The translations under genes were made by a program, and so were the position numbers. From Bacillota bacterium (GTDB taxonomy: Bacteria; Bacillota; DTU025), in contig JAGVTS010000128.1 in NCBI GenBank assembly GCA_019136685.1, positions 1 to 37,996 of the forward strand: a stretch of 37,996 bases of DNA. The letters run 5' to 3'. How positions within the stretch are numbered: position 1 is the stretch's first letter; each line of letters begins with the position of its first letter. Below, in pieces: positions 30,378-37,996 of this stretch. The notes under the pieces were generated by a model. It was not told where the DNA came from and searched no databases. It worked only from the letters and a program-made list of their open reading frames with translations.

Positions 30378-30773
30378 GTGTCCGTGATATCCACATTCAG
30401 CATCAGCGCATCGGGGATGGCGGCGGAGAGACTGCGCCTTGACACGATATCAAGCAACCTGGCCAACATCAACACAACGCGCACCCCTGAAGGCGGGCCC
30501 TACCGGCGACTGATGACGGTGATGGAGTCGGCGCTTGATGGACGTGGCGTGCGTGTTGCGCGCATAGCTCAGGATGAGTCGCCGCCGCTTGTGGTACACA
30601 ACCCGGGTCACCCTGACGCCGATGCCGACGGCAATGTGGCGATGCCCAACGTCAACCCGGTGCTGGAGATGGTGGACATGATCAGCGCAAGTAGGGCTTA
30701 TGAGGCCAACGTAGCGGCGTTTAACGCAGCCAAGGCCATGGCGGTCAAGGCGCTGGAGATAGGTAAGGCATAG
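30378..30773 (+). CDS. flgC: flagellar proximal rod protein FlgC
   Basis: Second proximal rod protein. Seen: the rod N-terminus FSISASGMAAERLRLDTISSNLANINTTRTPEGGPYRR and the C-terminal PNVNPVLEMVDMISASRAYEANVAAFNAAK. 131 residues, slightly short for FlgC but complete at both ends. GTG start at 30378, three bases after flgB, with GGGGAGGCGG upstream. Confidence 0.94.
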   Translation: MSVISTFSISASGMAAERLRLDTISSNLANINTTRTPEGGPYRRLMTVMESALDGRGVRVARIAQDESPPLVVHNPGHPDADADGNVAMPNVNPVLEMVDMISASRAYEANVAAFNAAKAMAVKALEIGKA

Positions 30774-30810
30774 CCATTGCATTCACACATGACATGGGAG
30801 GTGCGGCCTC

Positions 30811-31131
30811 GTGGCTGGAGTCGAGGGAATTGGGGCGAGAGGCAGACTGACCACGGGCGCAGCAACTGCGGCAGCTGCGACGGGAATGCCAGATGGTCAG
30901 ACCGACTTGGTCAGTGCCTTCGGGGGCGTGCTGGAACAGGCCCTGGATACTGTGAACGACATGCAAACGCGGGCCGACAGGCTGACTGAGAAGCTCGCCA
31001 CGGGCGAGGTTCGCGACATACATCAGGTCATGATTGCGGTGGAACAGGTGAACATCGCTCTTCAGCTCACCATGCAGGTGAGGAACAAGGTTATTGAATC
31101 GTACCAGGAAATCATGAGAATGCAGGTATGA
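30811..31131 (+). CDS. fliE: flagellar hook-basal body protein FliE
   Basis: FliE links the MS ring to the rod. Seen: FGGVLEQALDTVNDMQTRADRLTEKLATGEVRDIHQVMIAVEQVNIALQLTMQVRNKVIESYQEIMRMQV by its conserved parts (the DIHQVMIAVEQ and VRNKVIESYQEIMRM blocks, about residues 68-105). The first 30 residues are Ala/Gly-rich and variable, as usual. GTG start at 30811 with GGGAGGTG 7 bases upstream. Confidence 0.93.
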   Translation: MAGVEGIGARGRLTTGAATAAAATGMPDGQTDLVSAFGGVLEQALDTVNDMQTRADRLTEKLATGEVRDIHQVMIAVEQVNIALQLTMQVRNKVIESYQEIMRMQV

Positions 31132-31135
31132 GTGA

Positions 31136-32813
31136 ATGACACTGCCTTTACCTCAAGTAGGCGAACAGGCGGGCGCTGCCGCACAGACCCGCACTGGGCG
31201 GGCCGGCCGGGGAAACCGCGCGGAAGGCGGCGGATCATCTGGCGAGCCCGGGGGATCTGGCAGGCCCGGAGGAACTGGCGACCGCGGTGGGTCGGGCGGC
31301 CGAGGAGGGTCCGGCGACCGAGGCGATCGCGGAGGGCTGACCACCACGCAGAAGATCATCATCGGCGCGGTGGCCGGTGGGGTTCTCATTGCCCTCATCC
31401 TGCTCATGATCTCCAGTTCTACCAGCGACTTCGCCGTTCTCTATTCCGGCCTGCCGCCGGAGGACGCCGGCAGGATCGTCGAGTACCTGAAGGAGAGCGG
31501 TGTCAAGTACAAGCTGTCGTCGGGCGGCAGTACAGTCATGGCGCCGTCGGATCGCGTGTACGAATTGCGCATGGAGCTTGCGAGCAAAGGTGTGCCGCAG
31601 GGCGCTCCAAGGCGAACTGGCGCGAACGATCATGGCGCTCAATCCTGTTGAGCTTGCGCGAGTGCACATCGTCATCCCCGAGGAGAGGCTCTTCTCGGAA
31701 CAGCAAAAACCCACAACGGCATCGATCGTTCTCAAGCTGAAGCCGGGCGCCTACATCCTTGACGCGCAGGTGCGTGGGGTGGTCAACTTGGCGGCCAGCG
31801 CTGTACAAGGTTTGTCGCCGGAGTTTATCACTGTTGTAGATACTGATGGCAACATGCTGTGGCGAGGCGGCGGCGGTAGCCTGGCTCAGGGACCTTCAAC
31901 GGGCGCCTTGACCACGGCGCAGCTCGAGGCGAAGATGTCATTTGAGCAGGAGATGCAGCGGCGTGTGGAGACCATGCTCGACCGGGCGCTCGGCATCGGC
32001 AAGGCCGTGGTCAGGGTCTACGCCGACATCAACTTCGACTCCACCGAGCGGGCCAGCGAGATCTACCAGCCGGTTGCGGGCGGACTCGGTATTCCCATCG
32101 CCGAGCAGACCACCGAGGAACAGCGGCGTTCGGATGGTCCCGTAGCGTCAGGGGTGGCCGGCACTCCGACTAACGTCGAAGGCTATCCGGTTGTCACTGG
32201 AGCGGCGGGAGGCAAGTCCGACTACGTTCGCACGGATCGCACCATAAACTACGAGGTGTCGAAGGTAGTTGAGAAGGCCGTGATCGCACCAGGGAAGGTC
32301 GAGAGGATATCGGTAGCCGCCGTAGTGGACGGGATGCTCGCGCAGGACAGGCAGGAGTCCATTAGGCAGGTCATCGGCGCTGCAGTGGGCATACGTCCCG
32401 AACGCGGCGATGAGATCGCCGTCACCGGTATGGAGTTCGCTCGCTCAGCCGGCGATGTGGACATGGCCTCGGCGGAAGCGGACCTGGCCAAGACAGACAG
32501 GCGTTCGTTCATAATGCGCCTGGTCAAGATTATTACCCCAATCATACTGGGGTTCTTGATACTCATTTTCGCCCTCTCATTCCTGCGCTTTCTTCGCAGC
32601 CGGCCAGACTACGCGCCTGAGCTAGCCGTGGGCCGAAGAGTGGACGAAGTGCTGGCGCAAGAGCTGCCTCCGCCTGCGCTTTCAGCAGAGCAACAGAAGG
32701 CTCGCGCCGAGGACAAGCGCAGGTTGGAGGTGCGGCAGAGCGTGGAGACTCTTGCACGCTCCAAACCGGCAGACGCGGCCAAGATCCTGGAGACGTGGAT
32801 GGCGGAGGAGTAG
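31136..32813 (+). pseudogene. fliF: flagellar MS-ring protein FliF, disrupted by an internal deletion and frameshift
   Basis: FliF builds the membrane MS ring. The N-terminal frame (31136-31651) has a Gly/Arg/Asp-rich leader, membrane helix IIIGAVAGGVLIALILLM, and ring domain SDFAVLYSGLPPEDAGRIVEYL up to LASKGVPQG (about 31605). The C-terminal frame resumes at once (about 31603) as ALQGELARTIMALNPVELARVHIVIP and runs to 32813, with ring domains, a second helix (ITPIILGFLILIFALSFL) and the FliG-binding end PADAAKILETWMAEE. Between the two, the conserved stretch of about 25 residues normally found here (a GFEIFDKT...TDF...NYQR-like segment) is absent and the frame shifts. The 171-residue product would be nonfunctional. 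True deletion or assembly error cannot be told apart. Confidence 0.85.
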
Positions 32814-32828
32814 CGGACCGAGAGGCGG

Positions 32829-33854
32829 GTGCGAAGCGCGGTGAACGGATCGAGATCATCTGTCAGCGGGCGGCGAAAGGCGGCGATAGTCCTGGTTTCG
32901 CTGGATTCGGAGACCGCCGCGTCCATTCTCAAGCACATGAAGGATGAGGAGATCGAGCAGCTCACGCTGGAGATCGCCACTTTGGGCAAGGTGTCTCCTG
33001 CACAGCGCGACGCTACCGTCTCTGAATTTTACCAGCTCGCGTTGGCTCAGGAATACATAGCGCAGGGCGGCATCGATTACGCCAAGAGGATCTTGGAAAA
33101 GGCGCTTGGGGCTTCGCGGGCGATGGAGATCATTAACAGGCTCTCGGCGAGTCTGCAGGTTACGCCGTTCGACTTCGTCCGCTATGTCAGTCCCGAGCAG
33201 CTCACCAACTTCATCGAGGGCGAACATCCCCAGACCATCGCCCTGATCGTTGCGCATCTCCGCCCTGACCAGGCGGCCTTAGTGCTGTCGGCCCTTACTC
33301 CCGAGCTACAGGCGGATGTAGCTTTGCGAGTGGCGCAGATGGAAGGCGCTCGTCCGGAGGTCATCCGAGAGGTCGAGGCAGTGCTCGAACACAAGCTGAC
33401 AAGTTTCGGCACTCAGGAGTTCTCGGCGGCAGGCGGAGTGAAATCCCTGGTCGAGGTGTTGCAGAACGTCGATCGATCGACCGAGAAAGTCATCCTGGAA
33501 CGTCTGGAGGAGGAAAACCCCGAGCTAGCCGAAGAGGTCAAGAACCTGATGTTCGTCTTCGAGGACATAGTCTTCATGGAAGATCGCTACGTCCAGGTAG
33601 TCATCAGAGAGGTAGAAAGCAAAGACCTGGCGCTCGCGCTCAAGGCTGCGTCCGACGAGGTCAAGGATAAGATCACGCGGAACATGTCGGATCGTGCTGC
33701 GGCTATGCTTCGTGAGGAGCTGGAATACCTGGGTCCTGTGCGTCTGCGCAATGTTGAGGAGGCGCAGATGAAGATAGTGACCACGATCAGAAGGATGGAG
33801 GAGGCCGGGCAGATCGTCGCCATCCGGGAGAAGGGGGACGAGATGGTTGTCTAG
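32829..33854 (+). CDS. fliG: flagellar motor switch protein FliG
   Basis: Rotor protein of the switch complex that contacts the stator. Seen: N-terminal KAAIVLVSLDSETAASILKHM (FliF-binding part), the EHPQTIALIVAHL signature (about residues 132-144), the middle-domain QVAQ-like RVAQMEGARPEVIREVE, and the charged C-terminal torque helix region LREELEYLGPVRLRNVEEAQ. 341 residues, full length and intact. GTG at 32829 or 32841 may start it; GAGAGGCGG lies just upstream. It overlaps fliH by 8 bases. Confidence 0.95.
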   Translation: MRSAVNGSRSSVSGRRKAAIVLVSLDSETAASILKHMKDEEIEQLTLEIATLGKVSPAQRDATVSEFYQLALAQEYIAQGGIDYAKRILEKALGASRAMEIINRLSASLQVTPFDFVRYVSPEQLTNFIEGEHPQTIALIVAHLRPDQAALVLSALTPELQADVALRVAQMEGARPEVIREVEAVLEHKLTSFGTQEFSAAGGVKSLVEVLQNVDRSTEKVILERLEEENPELAEEVKNLMFVFEDIVFMEDRYVQVVIREVESKDLALALKAASDEVKDKITRNMSDRAAAMLREELEYLGPVRLRNVEEAQMKIVTTIRRMEEAGQIVAIREKGDEMVV

Positions 33855-34578
33855 TGTCTACAAGGGCACTGATGTCGTTCGTCCGGGGGCGCGGGAGGCA
33901 GCCTTTGTGCTTCCCACGGACCGGCCGGAACTTCTGGCGCGTCGTGATCTCCGGGATGAGCAGGAGGACGATGTGGGCCTGTCGCCTGAGGAGAGGGCCG
34001 CCCGCATCATGGCTGAAGCACGGCGAGAAGCCGACCGCATTCTGGCGGAAGCCCGGGCAGAGGCGGAGGCTATCCGCCGGCGGGCTCGTGAGGAAGGCCG
34101 TGAGGAAGGCCAGCGGGCCGGGATGGAGCAGGCCATGAGTGAGTATGAAGATGTGCTTGGCATCATGACTAGGATGGCAGATGCGATTGTGTCGAAGGCC
34201 GATGCCTTGGTGCGCGCCAGCGAGCGCGACATTGCCCGGCTTGCGGTGGCGGTGGCCGGGAAAGTGATACAGAGGTCGGTGGAGCAGGATCCGGAGATCG
34301 TGCTGGCGATAGCCAGAGCGGCGATCAGCCAGACCGAAGGGACGCGCAGTGTGGTGCTGCGCGTATCGCCCAAAGACATGGAACTGGTGCTGTTGGCCCA
34401 CGACGAGCTAGTGAAGTCCTCGCCTGATCTGCGCAATCTTAAAGTGGTTGAGGATCCCCGCATCGAACGGGGTGGGTGCGTCGTCGAGATGGAGGTTGGC
34501 CATGTCGATGCCAGAATCGACGAGCAATTGAGTGAGATAGAGAGAGTGTTCATGGAGGAAGCAGAGTATGCCGGCTGA
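33847..34578 (+). CDS. fliH: flagellar export apparatus protein FliH
   Basis: Cytoplasmic regulator/stator of the export ATPase FliI. Seen: a long charged coiled coil with repeated Ala/Arg/Glu spacing (RIMAEARREADRILAEARAE, then EGREEGQRAGMEQAM, about residues 54-98), including the G-x-x-x-G-like run, then the C-terminal domain VAVAGKVIQRSVEQDPEIVLAIARAAI and DPRIERGGCVVEMEVGHVDARIDEQL typical of FliH/V-ATPase E relatives. TTG start at 33847 overlaps fliG by 8 bases; GAAGGGGGA lies about 8 bases upstream. Confidence 0.9.
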   Translation: MSSVYKGTDVVRPGAREAAFVLPTDRPELLARRDLRDEQEDDVGLSPEERAARIMAEARREADRILAEARAEAEAIRRRAREEGREEGQRAGMEQAMSEYEDVLGIMTRMADAIVSKADALVRASERDIARLAVAVAGKVIQRSVEQDPEIVLAIARAAISQTEGTRSVVLRVSPKDMELVLLAHDELVKSSPDLRNLKVVEDPRIERGGCVVEMEVGHVDARIDEQLSEIERVFMEEAEYAG

Positions 34579-35908
34579 TAGCGTTGGCGCTGACGGTCTT
34601 GTGGTCGATGTGAGCAAGTACCACAACCGACTGGAGGAGCTCGACATCGTGAGGCAGAGCGGTCGCGTGGCCCAGGTGATCGGGCTGGTCATCGAATCCA
34701 ACGGTCCGCAAGCGCAGGTGGGAGAGGTGTGCTACATCCGCTCACGCAACTCGCTTGTGCCTGTCACTGCGGAGGTCGTGGGGTTTCGCGAAGGCAAACT
34801 CCTGCTCATGCCGCTGGGCGACATGGCCGGCATCGAGCCGGGCAGCAAGATCGTGGCGGGCGGCAAGTCATTGGGTGTGCGAGTAGGCGATGAGCTCTTG
34901 GGACGGGTCCTGGACGGGCTCGGCAATCCCATGGACGGTAACGGCCCGATACACGCGGTGGCTGAGTACCCGGTGTCGAGTTCGCCCCCTAGTCCTCTTG
35001 CGCGCCCGCGGATAATGCAACCCCTTACACTGGGTGTGCGTGCCATCGACGGCCTGCTCACGTGCGGCTCCGGGCAGCGTGTGGGCATCTTCTCGGGAAG
35101 CGGCGTAGGCAAGAGCACTCTGCTGGGGATGATCGCCCGTAACACCAGAGCCGATGTGAACGTGATTGGGCTCGTAGGGGAGCGCGGGCGCGAGGTGCTG
35201 GAGTTCATCGAGGGCGACCTGGGCGAGGAAGGGCTGGCCAGGTCGGTAGTGGTGGTGGCCACAAGTGATACTCCTGCTCTGGTGCGGATCAAGGGGGCCA
35301 TGGTAGCTACAGCTATCGCAGAGTACTTCCGCGACCGGGGGCTCAAGGTCATGCTCATGATGGACTCGGTGACCCGGTTTGCCATGGCACAGCGCGAGGT
35401 GGGTTTGGCCATCGGCGAACCTCCGGCGACCAAGGGGTACACGCCGTCGGTATTCGCGCTTCTTCCGAAGCTCTTGGAGCGCTCCGGCACCAGTGAACGA
35501 GGCACCATCACTGGCCTGTACACAGTGCTGGTAGACGGGGACGACCTGACTGAGCCCATCGCCGACGCGGTGAGGAGCATTCTGGACGGGCACATAGTCT
35601 TGTCACGGCAGTTGGCCGACAGAAATCACTACCCAGCGATAGACGTGCTCAAGAGTGTTAGCCGAGTAATGGACAACATCGTGTCGCCAGAACATAAGCT
35701 GGCCGCCGGCAAGTTCCGCGACGTTCTGGCCACATACCGGGAGTCGGAGGACCTCATCAATATCGGAGCGTATGTCGGCGGTTCGAACGCCAGGATAGAC
35801 CAGGCGGTAGAGATGATTGACTCGCTCAATGAGTACTTGCGACAAGCCAAGGAAGAGCGCGCCTCGTACGAGGAGGCAGTTGATAGGTTGCTCGCTCTGG
35901 CAGGCTAG
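34568..35908 (+). CDS. fliI: flagellum-specific export ATPase FliI
   Basis: Hexameric ATPase that energises flagellar protein export. Seen: Walker A GIFSGSGVGKSTLLGMI (about residues 173-189), GERGREVLEFI, Walker B KVMLMMDSVTRFAMAQRE, and the family PPATKGYTPSVFALLPKLLERSG, GTITGLYTVLVDGDDLTEPI and YPAIDVLKSVSRVM blocks. 446 residues, complete. ATG at 34568 overlaps fliH by 11 bases. Confidence 0.97.
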   Translation: MPADSVGADGLVVDVSKYHNRLEELDIVRQSGRVAQVIGLVIESNGPQAQVGEVCYIRSRNSLVPVTAEVVGFREGKLLLMPLGDMAGIEPGSKIVAGGKSLGVRVGDELLGRVLDGLGNPMDGNGPIHAVAEYPVSSSPPSPLARPRIMQPLTLGVRAIDGLLTCGSGQRVGIFSGSGVGKSTLLGMIARNTRADVNVIGLVGERGREVLEFIEGDLGEEGLARSVVVVATSDTPALVRIKGAMVATAIAEYFRDRGLKVMLMMDSVTRFAMAQREVGLAIGEPPATKGYTPSVFALLPKLLERSGTSERGTITGLYTVLVDGDDLTEPIADAVRSILDGHIVLSRQLADRNHYPAIDVLKSVSRVMDNIVSPEHKLAAGKFRDVLATYRESEDLINIGAYVGGSNARIDQAVEMIDSLNEYLRQAKEERASYEEAVDRLLALAG

Positions 35909-35924
35909 GAGGGTCAGGATCAAC

Positions 35925-36392
35925 ATGGACAGCTTCAACTTCAGGCTTCAACCTGTGCTGGAACACCGCAGGCGCCTTGAGAACCGGGCGAAGCAGGAGC
36001 TTGCCAGGGCGAAGACGGCTGAGCGCCAGGCCCGCGAGGTCCTCACAAGCATGGAGACTGCCTTCGGCAATGGCCAAAGCGACATGGCAGATGCCAGGCG
36101 TGCTGAGATCGACGCGTCGGAGGTGGCTGTATACCAGAGATACCTAAACCGCCTCAAGCAAGACATCGCCGAGCAGGGCGACATCGTTACGACACTTCAC
36201 GTTCATTCCGAGCAAAGGCGCTCCGAGGTCATTGATGGCATGAAGGCGCGCAAGGTCGTGGAGAAGCTTAAGGAGCGGCAGTACCGGGAGCACCAGATCG
36301 AGGTCAACCGCAACGACCAGAAGCAGGTGGATGAGTTTGCGACTACTAGATACAACCGCTTGAAGGGGCAGACCGGGGCTAAACAGGCGTAA
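35925..36392 (+). CDS. fliJ: flagellar export protein FliJ
   Basis: Small coiled-coil export chaperone that links FliI to the export gate. Seen: FNFRLQPVLEHRRRLENRAKQELARAK at the N-terminus (family start F-x-F-x-L-x-x-V-L), continuous heptad-like helices to VEKLKERQYREHQIEVNRND and a C-terminal DEFATTRYNR. ATG at 35925 is fixed by AGGAGGG (35907-35913) and gives 155 residues; the frame is open from 35817 but that part is inside fliI. Starts 16 bases after fliI. Confidence 0.92.
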   Translation: MDSFNFRLQPVLEHRRRLENRAKQELARAKTAERQAREVLTSMETAFGNGQSDMADARRAEIDASEVAVYQRYLNRLKQDIAEQGDIVTTLHVHSEQRRSEVIDGMKARKVVEKLKERQYREHQIEVNRNDQKQVDEFATTRYNRLKGQTGAKQA

Positions 36393-36439
36393 GCTCGGGT
36401 CGCGCCCTTAGCCTACGCGAAAGGAGGTGAACAACGAAG

Positions 36440-37996
36440 ATGAATGCAGCTACGACACTGATCATGCAAGGGTGCGCTTGCGGGCTGATTGCCCATCCGG
36501 CCGTAACCGATACTGTGGCTTCGACCATGTGTCCGGCTGTGGACACTCCGGTCGCGTGTGACGCAGGACCCTATGTCGAGTTCGGCGCCGTGCTTGAGCA
36601 GATGGCGGAGCAGCTGCAAACAGCGCAACCGCCGCATGGGGCAGAACCAACCGTGGCAGCAGAGGCCGCAAAGCGAAACGGGCATGGCGCCCGAGCCGCA
36701 TGCACCGACCCGGAAGTAGACATACAGCCTGCCCAGGATGACGATGGCGACGGTGATGAAGAGGTGGACGGCTCCGGCTCGACCGCCCTGCGGCAGATAA
36801 CGGTGATGGCAGCCGGATCTGTCGGGAAAGCGCCGGTTCAGACTCGCACAATGCGCCGGTCAATGCAAGATCAGACGGATAGCCGGAGCCGGGCAGCCCG
36901 ACAGGTTGAGGGCGTGCCGAGCGGATCCATGGCGGGCGAAGCGCCGATTCACGGTTTTGCCTTGGTGAGCGCGGAACCGCCGGGAGACGACATAGACCCG
37001 GAACCGGCCAAGCCCGAACCGAATGACCTGAAGTCCACTGTGCCGGATGACAGAGAAGAACCCACATGCGATGGCTCTGTCGGCTCTGTCGTGCCGGCGC
37101 CGGAGCCGCGCGTGATGCCGGGGCCGGAGAGACGTACGACGATCCGGTTGCACATGCGGGCTACAGCAGGCCTGGACGGCGACACGTCGGCGCCGCCCGA
37201 TGAACACGCTGCGGCAGGGATGGAAGAGCTGATGACTGTGGAAACTGGGCAACTGACAGGCGGCACGAGCCGAACAGCTGCGCAGGTGGAACCGAAGAAC
37301 CAGCATACCACTGCGCCTCCCGGGCGAGATGAACCGGTGCGAAGTGGTTCTCTCAGATCGATGGGTATCCCGGCCACAGAAACCGGTATGGCGCCATGGA
37401 TGCAAGAGGGCACGGTAGCAGTGATGCAGGAACGAGAAACAGCATGGCCAGAGGGACGCACGATGGTCCTTCCGGACATGCGCGGTACAGCAGATTCGGA
37501 CGGGAGCGCGCGAGTAACGCCCGAGAGACTGACGACGGTCGCGACAGAAGAGCCCATGGCCATAGAGCCGGAACAGCCAGCAGAGTCACAATCCCGAGAC
37601 GAAGAGAGCCGCGTGTCACAACAACCGAGGGATCGCACGTCGGCTTCAGTGGACGCCCGCGCGTCGCAGCCGGAAGGCACTCATATGGCGATGGACCAGA
37701 TGAATGACTCGACGGTCGGCCGGGTCGGTTCTGCAGTAGACAGGCCTCCGGCAGACAAAGCGTTGGTTCGCGAATCCGTCACGGTAAGCACCGAGCGATC
37801 GGTTGGAGGCAGGGTACGCACAGCACCACACGTGGAACCGGAAAACGCGCACACTTCCGCGAAGGTCGGGCGTGATGAACCTGCGCTCAACGGGTCTCCT
37901 AGGTGGGCGGATGCGCCTGTGACGGAACTAAGTACGGCGCCACGGACGCCGGAACAGCCGGAAGGCACCCACATGGCGATGGACGAGATGAATGAC
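36440..37996 (+). CDS. fliK: probable flagellar hook-length control protein FliK, N-terminal part (runs off the window)
   Basis: An open frame of 519 codons from ATG 36440 to the window end with no stop. The perfect SD AAGGAGGTGA (36421-36430) lies 9 bases upstream. Position after fliJ is where FliK is found in Bacillota. The visible protein is low-complexity, rich in Pro, Glu, Asp, Thr, Arg and Met, with degenerate repeats (for example QPEGTHMAMD at 37667 and 37955), as expected for the disordered ruler part of FliK. The globular C-terminal domain that would prove the call lies beyond the window. The N-terminus has an unusual Cys-containing segment (MQGCACGLIAHPAV). Confidence 0.65.
   Translation, partial: MNAATTLIMQGCACGLIAHPAVTDTVASTMCPAVDTPVACDAGPYVEFGAVLEQMAEQLQTAQPPHGAEPTVAAEAAKRNGHGARAACTDPEVDIQPAQDDDGDGDEEVDGSGSTALRQITVMAAGSVGKAPVQTRTMRRSMQDQTDSRSRAARQVEGVPSGSMAGEAPIHGFALVSAEPPGDDIDPEPAKPEPNDLKSTVPDDREEPTCDGSVGSVVPAPEPRVMPGPERRTTIRLHMRATAGLDGDTSAPPDEHAAAGMEELMTVETGQLTGGTSRTAAQVEPKNQHTTAPPGRDEPVRSGSLRSMGIPATETGMAPWMQEGTVAVMQERETAWPEGRTMVLPDMRGTADSDGSARVTPERLTTVATEEPMAIEPEQPAESQSRDEESRVSQQPRDRTSASVDARASQPEGTHMAMDQMNDSTVGRVGSAVDRPPADKALVRESVTVSTERSVGGRVRTAPHVEPENAHTSAKVGRDEPALNGSPRWADAPVTELSTAPRTPEQPEGTHMAMDEMND
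37667..37996 (+). repeat. direct repeats within the fliK-like gene
   Basis: The 42-base segment at 37667-37708 recurs at 37955-37996 with 39 of 42 bases identical and one amino-acid change (Q to E). More diverged copies of neighbouring parts are visible: VEP(K/E)N-HT-A--GRDEP-- near 37286 and 37832, and a MR-TA--DG block near 37154 and 37478. The array continues past the window end. Confidence 0.75.

Noticed and set aside
36949-37680. 243-residue minus-strand frame and other overlapping minus frames
   Set aside because: Antisense to the fliK-like gene, which has a perfect SD and follows fliJ; Ser/Gly/Arg-rich shadow of a repetitive GC-rich sequence.

Overview
The window looks like a chromosomal piece of a GC-rich, motile member of the Bacillota (Clostridia/Limnochordia-like). 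I infer this from the gene order csrA-flaG-fliD-fliS and flgB-flgC-fliE-fliF-fliG-fliH-fliI-fliJ-fliK, the strong Shine-Dalgarno (SD) sites and the many GTG/TTG starts. No rRNA, tRNA, CRISPR array, insertion sequence or phage gene was seen. Both sugar-binding proteins carry ordinary signal peptides with no lipobox cysteine, which would be more at home in a cell with an outer membrane; this is inference only.

Layout. (1) 1-5.5 kb: a nitroreductase-like flavoprotein, a gene-poor 0.6 kb stretch, an unnamed winged-helix plus PD-(D/E)XK-type protein on the minus strand, tex, and a TrhA/hemolysin-III membrane protein ending in a clear terminator. (2) 5.5-11.7 kb, minus strand: a short-chain fatty-acid module, atoE-atoD-atoA, behind a sigma54 promoter, preceded by its likely sensor kinase and sigma54 activator. 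(3) 11.7-14.5 kb: an McrBC modification-dependent restriction pair, divergent from the kinase. (4) 14.6-18.5 kb: csrA, then flaG-fliD-fliS-flgN behind a perfect sigma28 promoter, with a CsrA-box match over the flaG ribosome-binding site. (5) 18.5-26.1 kb, minus strand: an apparent six-gene operon of sugar-binding protein, ABC ATPase, permease, sensor kinase, second sugar-binding protein and sigma54 response regulator, behind a sigma54 promoter with a 19-bp palindrome upstream. (6) 26.3-29.7 kb: a third sigma54 response regulator and a GAF-PAS histidine kinase whose frame is broken at a run of nine G. (7) 29.8-38.0 kb: a terminator, a consensus sigma54 promoter and the flagellar basal-body/export operon flgB to fliK, running off the end. 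fliF is disrupted.

How it fits together. Three sigma54 activators and three sigma54-type promoters (-24/-12 elements 16 bp long, same spacing) lie within 22 kb. They govern fatty-acid uptake, sugar uptake with its own sensing system, and flagellar assembly. The most interesting points are the poly-G frame switch in the kinase beside the flagellar promoter, the duplicated sugar-binding protein placed between a membrane kinase and a sigma54 regulator, the altered GAFTGA loops (GAFTHA and GAFSGA) in two of the activators, and the broken fliF. The frame breaks could be real mutations, phase variation or assembly errors; the sequence alone cannot decide.
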